6,973 nucleotides of DNA from DAOUMF01 sp034411955 (GTDB lineage Bacteria > Chloroflexota > Dehalococcoidia > SM23-28-2 > RBG-16-64-32). Both the position numbers and the translations under genes were made by a program. Shown here piece by piece: positions 1-5,978 of this stretch. A model generated the notes under the pieces. The model did not search any database. It saw only the letters and a program-made list of their open reading frames with translations, and was not told the DNA's origin. The stretch lies in the NCBI GenBank assembly GCA_034411955.1, contig DAOUMF010000091.1, forward strand, positions 1 to 6,973, written 5' to 3'. The number at the start of each line of letters is the position of its first letter. Position 1 is the stretch's first letter.

Positions 1-66
1 GCCGTCATGAAGGGCATCCCCTCCCCCGTCCCCATCTATCGCGCCCTGCGAGAGGGCGCGGCCTGA
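1..66 (+). CDS. C-terminal tail of a convergent plus-strand gene (partial), possibly class III nucleotide cyclase-like
   Basis: Frame 1 on the plus strand is open from the left edge to a TGA at 64-66 and encodes 21 residues that include GIPSPVPIYRAL. No start is visible, so this would be the end of a gene that begins outside the window. The pattern K-G-x-x-x-P-V-x-x-Y resembles the short tail after the catalytic domain of many class III adenylate/guanylate cyclases and related proteins (typically LKGxxEPVxVYxV). That resemblance rests on about ten residues, so the family call is only a suggestion. The stop falls 12 nt before the stop codon of the phosphatase on the other strand, which is a normal tail-to-tail spacing. 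Alternatively this is chance open frame in GC-rich DNA. Confidence 0.4.
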   Translation, partial: AVMKGIPSPVPIYRALREGAA

Positions 67-91
67 CTGGCGAGACCCCTACTCCCGCCAG
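67..91. terminator. Weak inverted repeat between convergent stop codons
   Basis: CTGGCG (67-72) and CGCCAG (86-91) form a perfect 6-bp inverted repeat around a 13-nt loop. It starts immediately after the plus-strand TGA and spans the phosphatase TAG (81-79). The location between two convergent gene ends suits a bidirectional terminator. However, neither strand has a T run after the stem and the loop is long, so it is not a canonical intrinsic terminator. Confidence 0.25.
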
Positions 92-885
92 GGACGGCCG
101 CGGGCCAGCGAGAGCATCTCCTCCACCGCCCCAGGCGCCCCCGCGATCACGCCCTCGCTGTCGATCCTCACGGCGCCGCCGTCCCGGTCGACGATCGCGC
201 CGCCGCCCTCCCTCACCAGCACGATGCCCGCCGCGACGTCCCACGGGTAGAGGAAGTGATGGAGGAACAGGTCGTAGCGCCCGCAGGCGGCGTAGGCCAG
301 CCCCAGCGCCGCGCTCCCCATCACTCGCACGCTCTGCACCGGCCATATCTCCGCCACCAGATCCAGCATGCGCGCCGCCCGCGCGTCATCGTAGCCCAGG
401 TCGACGCCGAGGACGCAATCGGCCAGCCGCTCCGTCCCCGACGCCTGCGACTGCTCCCCGTTGACGGTCAGCCCCTGCCCTCTCTCGGCGAAGAACTCAT
501 CGCCCGTGGCCGGGGCGTACGTCAGCCCCAGCAGCGGCTCCCGCCCCTGGCACAGCGCCATGCTGAACGCGAAGTACGGTATCCCCCGCGAGAAGTTGTG
601 CGTCCCGTCCAGCGGGTCCACCACCCACATCCATCCCTCGCCCGCAGCCTTCCCGGCCGTCTCCTCCGCCAGCACCTCGTGCTGCGGGTACTCCTCCCGC
701 AGCACCGCCAGCACCGCCCGTTCCGCCGCCAGGTCCGTCTCCGTCAGGAAATTGCCCCGGCCCTTGACCTGCACGTCCTGACGGCTCCCGAAGGCGTCCA
801 TGGCGATGCGACCGGCCTCACGGGCGCAGAGCCGGGCCACCTCCGCCGCCGACCTGCCGCTCGTCGAAATCGGCAGTTCCGGCAT
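79..885 (-). CDS. Inositol monophosphatase family protein (SuhB/IMPase-like)
   Basis: This predicted 268-residue cytoplasmic phosphatase belongs to the Mg2+-dependent, lithium-sensitive inositol monophosphatase fold. Members hydrolyse myo-inositol-1-phosphate or related sugar or nucleotide phosphates. The sequence shows both family signatures. Motif A is DPLDGTHNFSRGIP (residues 90-103), with metal-binding D90 and D93. Motif B is WDVAAGIVLVREGGG (215-229), with catalytic-site D216. An upstream EE pair (74-75) and the TETD segment (48-51) supply the other expected metal ligands. Length matches the usual 260-270 residues. The frame stays open 44 codons further upstream, but that part lies inside argS, is low-complexity Gly/Ala/Arg sequence and does not resemble the family, so ATG at 885-883 is chosen. 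It lies 8 nt after the argS stop, with only a weak, distant GGAG upstream, suggesting translational coupling to argS. No membrane segment is seen. The exact substrate (inositol phosphate, fructose bisphosphate, histidinol phosphate or PAP) cannot be read from the sequence. Confidence 0.93.
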   Translation of the reverse strand: MPELPISTSGRSAAEVARLCAREAGRIAMDAFGSRQDVQVKGRGNFLTETDLAAERAVLAVLREEYPQHEVLAEETAGKAAGEGWMWVVDPLDGTHNFSRGIPYFAFSMALCQGREPLLGLTYAPATGDEFFAERGQGLTVNGEQSQASGTERLADCVLGVDLGYDDARAARMLDLVAEIWPVQSVRVMGSAALGLAYAACGRYDLFLHHFLYPWDVAAGIVLVREGGGAIVDRDGGAVRIDSEGVIAGAPGAVEEMLSLARGRPWRE

Positions 886-893
886 GTGGCCAG

Positions 894-2552
894 CTACATC
901 CGCTCCGGCGCGCTCACGCCCATCAGCGCCAGGGCCCGCGCCAGGGCCAGCTTGGCCGCCGCCACCAGCTTCAGCCGCGCCTTGGACAGCGCCTCGTCGT
1001 CGGACACCACGCGACACTTCTCGTAGAAATCGTGGAACGCCGTCGCCAGGTCCATGGCGTAGTACGGGAGCTGGTGCGGCTCCAGGCTGAGGGCGACGCT
1101 CTCCACCAGCTCCGGGAGCTGGAGCATCTTGCGGATCAGCGCCAGCTCCGACTCATGGGTCAGCAGCGACACGTCGCCGTCCTCGAACGAGGGGATGCGC
1201 TCCGCGGCGTGGGCCAGGATGCCGGCGATGCGGGCGTGGGCGTACTGCACGTAGTAGACGGGGTTCTCCGCGCTCTGCCGCTTCGCCAGCTCGATGTCGA
1301 AGTCCATGTGCGAATCGGCGGACCGCGACACGAAGAAAAAGCGCACGGCGTCCGCCCCCACCTCATCCACCACCTCCCGCAGCGTGACGATCTCGCCGGC
1401 CCGCTTCGACAGCCGCACCACCTCCGTCCCGCGCTTCAGGGTGACGAGCTGATAGATGATGATCGTCAGCCGCTCCGGGTCCACGCCCAGGGCTGCCACC
1501 GCCGCCTTCATCCGCGGCACGTGCCCCTGATGATCGGCGCCCCAGACGTCGATCACCCGCTGGAACCCGCGGAGCACGAACTTATCGTAGTGATAGGCGA
1601 TGTCCGAGGCGAAGTAAGTGGGCGCGCCCGTCGACCGGACCAGGACGTTGTCCTTCTCGTCGCCCAGCTCCGACGAGGCGAACCACACCGCCCCCTCGCG
1701 CTCCGTGACGAAGCCGCCCTCCCGCAGGCGCGCCAGAGCCTTCTCGTACGTGCTGTCGCTGTAGAGGGAGCGCTCGGAGAACCAGCGATCGTAGCGCACG
1801 CCCACCGCCACCAGTTCCTCCTTGATCGCCTCCATCATCCGCTCCACGCCCAGGTCGTGCAGCTCCGCGCGGTAGCTCTCCTCCGGCAGCACCAGCAGCG
1901 AGTCGCCCTTATCCTCCTTCAGCCTCTCCGCCAGGCGAATCATGTACTCGCCGGGGTAGCCCCCTTCCGGTATCTCCACCTGGCGGCCGAACAACTGCTG
2001 GTAGCGGGCGTAGAGGGTGGACGCGAACGTCTCCGTCTGGGTGCCGGCGTCGTTCACCAGGTACTCGCGCTGGACCTCATATCCGGCGGCCGCTAGGACG
2101 TTGGCCAGGGTATCGCCCAACGCCAGGCCACGCCCGTTGCCCACGTGAATGGGGCCCACAGGGTTGGCCGAGACGTACTCCACCTGCACGGATTGCCCCT
2201 GGCCCAGAGGAACGTCCCCAAACCGCTCCCCTTCCCGCAGGATCGCGTCCACCTGGGCCATCAGCCACGATGGGGCCAGCCGGAAGTTGACGAACCCCGG
2301 CGGCGCCACGTCCACCGAAGCCACGGCCTCGTCCACCGCCAGGTACTCCGCGATGACCCCCGCTGCCTCCAGGGGGCTCATCCGCGCCGAGCGGGCCAGC
2401 CGCAGCGCCAGGTTGGAGGCGTAGTCGCCGTGCTCCGGCCGCTGAGGACGCTCCAAGGGGGCGTCCGGCACAGCCACGGCGGGCAGGTCGCCCGCGCTCT
2501 GCGCCTTCCGCACCGCCTCCGATTTGAGGCGCGACATCTCGTGCTTGATCAT
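894..2552 (-). CDS. argS: Arginyl-tRNA synthetase
   Basis: Class I synthetase that charges tRNA-Arg with arginine in the cytoplasm, using ATP. At 552 residues it has the normal bacterial length. Order of parts: an N-terminal Add-1-type tRNA-binding domain (about 1-110, with the conserved HGDYASN at 41-47 and PPGFVNF at 84-90); the Rossmann catalytic core opening with SANPVGPIHVGNGRG (128-142), in which HVGN replaces HIGH; the arginine-site strand EYLVNDAGTQ (163-172); DVWGADHQGHVPRMKA (335-350); the KMSKS-equivalent loop VRLSKRAGE (379-387); and a C-terminal DALR anticodon-binding helical domain from about 434, ending LALMGVSAPERM, a very typical ArgRS terminus. The start is ATG at 2552-2550. 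A second ATG five codons on (2537) is possible, and neither has a strong ribosome-binding site. The gene follows recG after 81 nt and is followed by the phosphatase after 8 nt. The degenerate HIGH and KMSKS motifs are within what is known for ArgRS. Confidence 0.98.
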   Translation of the reverse strand: MIKHEMSRLKSEAVRKAQSAGDLPAVAVPDAPLERPQRPEHGDYASNLALRLARSARMSPLEAAGVIAEYLAVDEAVASVDVAPPGFVNFRLAPSWLMAQVDAILREGERFGDVPLGQGQSVQVEYVSANPVGPIHVGNGRGLALGDTLANVLAAAGYEVQREYLVNDAGTQTETFASTLYARYQQLFGRQVEIPEGGYPGEYMIRLAERLKEDKGDSLLVLPEESYRAELHDLGVERMMEAIKEELVAVGVRYDRWFSERSLYSDSTYEKALARLREGGFVTEREGAVWFASSELGDEKDNVLVRSTGAPTYFASDIAYHYDKFVLRGFQRVIDVWGADHQGHVPRMKAAVAALGVDPERLTIIIYQLVTLKRGTEVVRLSKRAGEIVTLREVVDEVGADAVRFFFVSRSADSHMDFDIELAKRQSAENPVYYVQYAHARIAGILAHAAERIPSFEDGDVSLLTHESELALIRKMLQLPELVESVALSLEPHQLPYYAMDLATAFHDFYEKCRVVSDDEALSKARLKLVAAAKLALARALALMGVSAPERM

Positions 2553-2633
2553 CGGGCTCTTGGAAGCACCATACCGCCCCCAACGCGGGGCGGCATTCGC
2601 AACCCCAATTCTAGCAGCCCTATCGCGGCGGCG
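2553..2633 (-). promoter_or_regulatory. recG-argS intergenic leader region
   Basis: This 81-nt non-coding gap is the largest in the window and the likeliest place for an argS promoter or processing site. On the minus strand it contains TAGAAT (2614-2609), which resembles a -10 box, but no matching -35 hexamer stands at the usual distance. It also contains the perfect GC hairpin listed separately. It is too short for a T-box leader and I see no such motif. Whether argS is transcribed from here or by read-through from recG is undecided. Confidence 0.3.
2574..2593 (-). other. Perfect GC-rich hairpin in the argS leader
   Basis: CCGCCCC (2574-2580) and GGGGCGG (2587-2593) are exact reverse complements separated by a 6-nt loop (CAACGC on the plus strand). 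In the minus-strand transcript this gives a stable 7-bp all-GC stem ending 21 nt before the argS ATG. There is no U tract after it (the next bases read TATGGTGC), so a classical intrinsic terminator is unlikely. It could be a U-less terminator or attenuator between recG and argS, an RNA stability or processing element, or a translation-modulating stem. The structure is directly visible; its role is inference. Confidence 0.55.
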
Positions 2634-5099
2634 CTAGGACGCCTCCGCCGTAATGCGACCCCAGAGTTCCCTCACCCGCGCCGCCAGCGCCCCGTGCTCC
2701 GGCCGCCCCAGCTCCGGGTCGTCCTCCAGGATACGCGTCGCCTCCGCTCGCGCCTGCTCGATGAGGGCCACATCTGTTAAACGCGCGACCTTGAGGTCAG
2801 GCAAACCGGACTGCCGCGTGCCGAAGTATTCTCCCGGCCCGCGCAGGCGCAGGTCTTCCTCCGCCAGCTTGAAGCCGTCGTGCGTCGTCTCCATGATGCG
2901 CAGCCGCTCCTGGGCCTCCTCCGATGGGTTCTCCGACAGCAGCAGGCAGTAGGCCTGCTCACTGCTCCTGCGCACCCGGCCCCGGAACTGATGGAGCTGG
3001 GCCAGCCCGAAGCGGTCGGCGCCCTCCACCAGCATCACGGTGGCGTTGGGCACATCGATCCCTACCTCCACCACAGCCGTGGACACCAGCACGTCCAGAC
3101 CGCCGTCCCGGAAGGCCCGCATCACCGCATCCTTGTCGCCCGGCGTCATACGGCCGTGGAGCAGACCGAGACGCAGCTCCGGGAACACCTCAGCGCGCAG
3201 CCGCTCATGCTCCTGCACCGCCGCCCTCACCACCACCGCTTCCGACTCCTCCACCAGCGGGCAGATGATGTACGCCTGCCGTCCAGCGCGCACCTGCTTG
3301 CGCAGGAAGTCGTACGCCTTCTGTCGCTGCTCGGGGCGCACGCGGTGTGTCTTCACCGGCGGGCGCCCGGGCGGCATCTCGTCCAGGACGGTGACATCAA
3401 GGTCGCCGTAGACCGTGAGGGCCAGAGTGCGGGGTATGGGCGTCGCCGTCATCACCAGCACGTGCGGACTGGCCCCCTTCTGTCGCAGCGCCCCCCGCTG
3501 CTCCACCCCAAACCGGTGCTGCTCGTCCACCACCACCAGCCCAAGCCGCTGGAACGACACCTCCCCTTGGATCAGCGCCTGCGTGCCGATGGCGATGCCC
3601 GTCTCCCCCCGTGCGATGCGCTCCTGGGCCGCGGCCTTCTCCGAGGCCCGCAGGCTCCCCCGCAGCAGCGTCACACGCAAGGGCCTGCCCAGATAGCCCG
3701 GCGAGAAGACATCCCGCCACAGCCCCTCCTCCCCACCCGACAGCAGCGTGCAGAACGTACGGTAGTGCTGCTCCGCCAGCACCTCCGTAGGCGCCATGAT
3801 GGCGCCCTGGAACCCGCTGGCCACCGCCGCCAGCAACGCCGTAGCCGCCACCACCGTCTTGCCGCTGCCAACGTCGCCTTCCAGCAGCCGGTTCATGGGC
3901 ACGCTGCGCCCCACGTCCCGCAGCACCTCGGCCGTCGCCCGTTGCTGCGCCGCCGTCAGGGTGAACGGCAACGACCGCTCGAACCCGTCTCGAACCGACT
4001 GCGGCAGCGCCAGCTCGCCCGCGGCGCCCGCCCTCTGCCATAGCTGACGCCGGCGCACCACCCCCAGCTCGACGTACAACAGCTCCTCCAGAGCGAAACG
4101 TCTGCGCGCCTCCTCCGCCTGCTGCAACGAGTCCGGGAAGTGTATCTCACGCATCGCCGGTACCAGCGGCAGCACCCCAAGACGCTCTCGCACGTCATCC
4201 GACAGCGTCTCCTCCAGCCGGTCGGCGAGAGCGTCCACCGCGTCCCTGGCCAGACGTCGCACCAGCCGCTGAGGCAAGCCCTCCGTGCCCGGGTATACCG
4301 GTACCAGCCGTCGCGTGTGGAGAGAATCCGCATCCAGCGCCTCCCACTCCGGGTTCTCCATCTGCTTCCGGCCGCGGAACGCCGTCACCTTCCCGCTCAG
4401 CGCCACCTTCATCCCGTCCCGCAACTGGCGCGCAACATACGTCTGGCCCCACCACACCACCCTCAGCATCCCCGTCTCGTCGCCGATGACCGCCTCGCTC
4501 GCCTTACGGCGGCCCACCAGGCCCGCGCCGGCCGACCACACCTCGCCCAGCACTGTCTGCTCCTCCCCCACCACCAGCCCCGCGATCGGGCGCACCTGCG
4601 AGAAGTCGTTATAGCGGAAGGGGAACAACCAGAGCAGGTCGCGCACCCTCTCCACAGCCAGCTTCTTGAGCTTGCCAGCGTAGCTGCGGCTGACCCCCTT
4701 GAGCACGTCCACGGGCGAATCCGGCGTCGCGGCCACGCCCGGTCGCGCGGTTGCGCCCCCTCGCCTGCCCTCCGGTGCCTGCTGACGGGTCGGGCGCCTC
4801 GAGCTTCGGGGCGGCGATCGGACCGGTGCAATCGGCTCCGCCAGCGCCGTCTCCAGCTCTTCCACCACGCGCTGCCGCTGCACCGGGTGCAGCGCCCGAT
4901 AACCCCGAGGTGGCAGAGCCCGCATCACCTGCTGGAAGCGGTGGCCGACGGGAACTGGCTCCTCCGAGAGGAAGCGCTCCAAGTACGCGTCCAGGCCGCC
5001 TATCACCGACGTGTCCGCGAACCTCCGCGAGCGCTCCAGCGCCAGGACCTTGCGCAGCCTTTCGCCCGCCTCCGTCAAGCGGCTACTGTTCCCCCTCAA
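2634..5099 (-). CDS. recG: ATP-dependent DNA helicase RecG (with N-terminal extension)
   Basis: Superfamily 2 double-stranded DNA translocase that remodels stalled forks and Holliday or D-loop junctions. At up to 821 residues it is longer than the roughly 690 of E. coli RecG. The extra is a helical N-terminal region (about 1-87) and a Pro/Arg-rich linker (88-128), as in RecG proteins of several deep-branching phyla. Next come the wedge/OB domain (about 130-250, ending QMENPEWE) and helicase motifs: Walker A GDVGSGKT (408-415), APTEVLAEQH (436-445), GTQAL (505-509), DEQHRFG (525-531), TATPIPRT (551-558), LLHGRM (646-651), VSTAVVEVGIDVPNA (672-686) and motif VI QFRGRVRR (704-711). The TRG-type region includes FGTRQSGLPDL (759-769). 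Motif VI has Arg where Gly is usual (GRVGR). The start is uncertain: the open frame begins with TTG at 5099, overlapping the degV end by 17 nt and lacking an evident ribosome-binding site. TTG at 5078 has AGGGGG 12 nt upstream and lies 4 nt after the degV stop, giving 814 residues. Both imply coupling to degV. Confidence 0.97.
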   Translation of the reverse strand: MRGNSSRLTEAGERLRKVLALERSRRFADTSVIGGLDAYLERFLSEEPVPVGHRFQQVMRALPPRGYRALHPVQRQRVVEELETALAEPIAPVRSPPRSSRRPTRQQAPEGRRGGATARPGVAATPDSPVDVLKGVSRSYAGKLKKLAVERVRDLLWLFPFRYNDFSQVRPIAGLVVGEEQTVLGEVWSAGAGLVGRRKASEAVIGDETGMLRVVWWGQTYVARQLRDGMKVALSGKVTAFRGRKQMENPEWEALDADSLHTRRLVPVYPGTEGLPQRLVRRLARDAVDALADRLEETLSDDVRERLGVLPLVPAMREIHFPDSLQQAEEARRRFALEELLYVELGVVRRRQLWQRAGAAGELALPQSVRDGFERSLPFTLTAAQQRATAEVLRDVGRSVPMNRLLEGDVGSGKTVVAATALLAAVASGFQGAIMAPTEVLAEQHYRTFCTLLSGGEEGLWRDVFSPGYLGRPLRVTLLRGSLRASEKAAAQERIARGETGIAIGTQALIQGEVSFQRLGLVVVDEQHRFGVEQRGALRQKGASPHVLVMTATPIPRTLALTVYGDLDVTVLDEMPPGRPPVKTHRVRPEQRQKAYDFLRKQVRAGRQAYIICPLVEESEAVVVRAAVQEHERLRAEVFPELRLGLLHGRMTPGDKDAVMRAFRDGGLDVLVSTAVVEVGIDVPNATVMLVEGADRFGLAQLHQFRGRVRRSSEQAYCLLLSENPSEEAQERLRIMETTHDGFKLAEEDLRLRGPGEYFGTRQSGLPDLKVARLTDVALIEQARAEATRILEDDPELGRPEHGALAARVRELWGRITAEAS

Positions 5100-5928
5100 G
5101 AAGACCCATGCCCAGAACGCCTGGCCCCGCGTGGGCGCCGATCACCGGGCCTACCCGCGTCACCAGGATGTTCACCAGTGGCATCACCGCTTGCAGTCGC
5201 TGCTTGAAGTCGTGCGCGTCCTGAGGGTTAGTGGAATAGCCCACGGCTATCTCTCGAATGTTGGGGTACGAAGTCGCGATCTGAAACAGCCGGTCGATAG
5301 CGTGCGCCTTCGTCCTCACCCGCTCCTCCGGATGAACCTCGCCGTCCCGCAGGGAGAGCAGCGGCTTCACCCGCAGCACGGCGCCCAGGAACGCTCTCCC
5401 TCGGCCGATGCGCCCTCCACGCCGCAGGAACTCCAGCGTGTCCACCATGAAGTAGATGCGGAGACGCTGAATCGTGTGCTGCACCGCTGCCTTGATGTTC
5501 TCCATGTCTCCGTCTTCCCGGGCCGCCCGCGCCGCCGCCAGGATCACGAACGTCAGGCCCAGGGACACCACCTGCGAATCGATCACCTCTATCCGCGCGC
5601 CGTGGTCGGCCAGGATCTGGGCCGCCTGCCGCGCGTTCTCACACGTCGCAGACAGCTTGGAGGAGATGTGTATAGAGGCGATCTCGTTCGTCTCTTTCAA
5701 CAGCGGCTCGTACACCTCCAGGAAGTCGCCCACCGAGGGCGCGGAGGTGGTGGCCATCTCCTTGCCGCGCATCAGCTTGTCGTAGAACAGATCGTGGCTG
5801 ATGTCGATCCCCTCGCGGAAGACCTCATCACCGAAGATCACGCTCAGGGGGACGACGGAGATGCCGAGATCGTGAGCGAATTGCGGGGGCAGGTCGGCGG
5901 TGCTGTCCGTGACGATGCGAAAGGCCAA
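5083..5928 (-). CDS. DegV family protein, probable fatty acid-binding subunit of fatty acid kinase (FakB-like)
   Basis: This 281-residue soluble protein fits the DegV/FakB family, whose members bind a single fatty acid and present its carboxylate to FakA, yielding acyl-phosphate for phospholipid synthesis. Visible family motifs are DSTADLP (8-14), TTSAPSVGDF (60-69, the conserved T-S-x-P carboxylate-binding loop), SSKLSAT (89-95, usually SSGLSGT), EFLRRGGRIG (166-175, invariant in the family) and the C-terminal IGAHAGPGVLG (263-273), with the conserved His at 266. Length is typical (about 280). The start is TTG at 5928-5926, supported by a strong ribosome-binding site, GAGGAG (5940-5935), with a 6-nt spacer. 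No nearby ATG is in frame. It follows the FakA-like gene by 50 nt and runs into recG, so kinase and lipid-binding subunit are adjacent, which supports the FakB role. Fatty acid specificity (saturated or unsaturated) cannot be told. The Lys91/Ala94 deviations in the SSGLSGT motif are mild oddities. Confidence 0.93.
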   Translation of the reverse strand: MAFRIVTDSTADLPPQFAHDLGISVVPLSVIFGDEVFREGIDISHDLFYDKLMRGKEMATTSAPSVGDFLEVYEPLLKETNEIASIHISSKLSATCENARQAAQILADHGARIEVIDSQVVSLGLTFVILAAARAAREDGDMENIKAAVQHTIQRLRIYFMVDTLEFLRRGGRIGRGRAFLGAVLRVKPLLSLRDGEVHPEERVRTKAHAIDRLFQIATSYPNIREIAVGYSTNPQDAHDFKQRLQAVMPLVNILVTRVGPVIGAHAGPGVLGMGLLEGEQ

Positions 5929-5934
5929 TTGGCG

Positions 5935-5940
5935 CTCCTC
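5935..5940 (-). promoter_or_regulatory. Ribosome-binding site fixing the TTG start of degV
   Basis: The minus strand reads GAGGAG at 5940-5935, six nucleotides before the TTG at 5928-5926. It is the best Shine-Dalgarno sequence in the window and is the main reason for accepting the TTG start. Confidence 0.75.
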
Positions 5941-5978
5941 ATGGGCAGTATATCAGCAGCCGCCGAGTTGGAGCAGGG

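Noticed and set aside
886..1017. 44-codon upstream extension of the phosphatase frame
   Set aside because: It lies within argS, encodes low-complexity Gly/Ala/Arg sequence without family similarity, and the ATG at 885 gives the normal family length.
894..2552. Degenerate HIGH (HVGN) and KMSKS (RLSK) motifs as a sign of a non-functional ArgRS
   Set aside because: Bacterial ArgRS commonly carries variant signatures of this kind, and the rest of the protein, including the DALR domain and C-terminus, is intact.
2077..2583. Alternative minus-strand frame overlapping the argS 5' end and its leader
   Set aside because: It is a Gly/Ala/Arg-rich frameshadow of argS. The argS frame shows clear catalytic motifs across the same bases.
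256..5207. Long plus-strand open frames opposite the phosphatase, argS and recG, for example 1032-2096 (354 codons), 2880-4043 (387) and 4140-5207 (355)
   Set aside because: They are antisense shadows of well-supported genes in high-GC DNA. Their products are rich in Arg, His, Pro and Gln with no recognisable motifs, as expected from antisense reading of G/C-biased codons.
5947..5955. TGATATACT on the minus strand before degV, resembling an extended -10 promoter element
   Set aside because: No -35 partner is present, and the implied transcript start would fall on the GAGGAG ribosome-binding site, leaving almost no leader.
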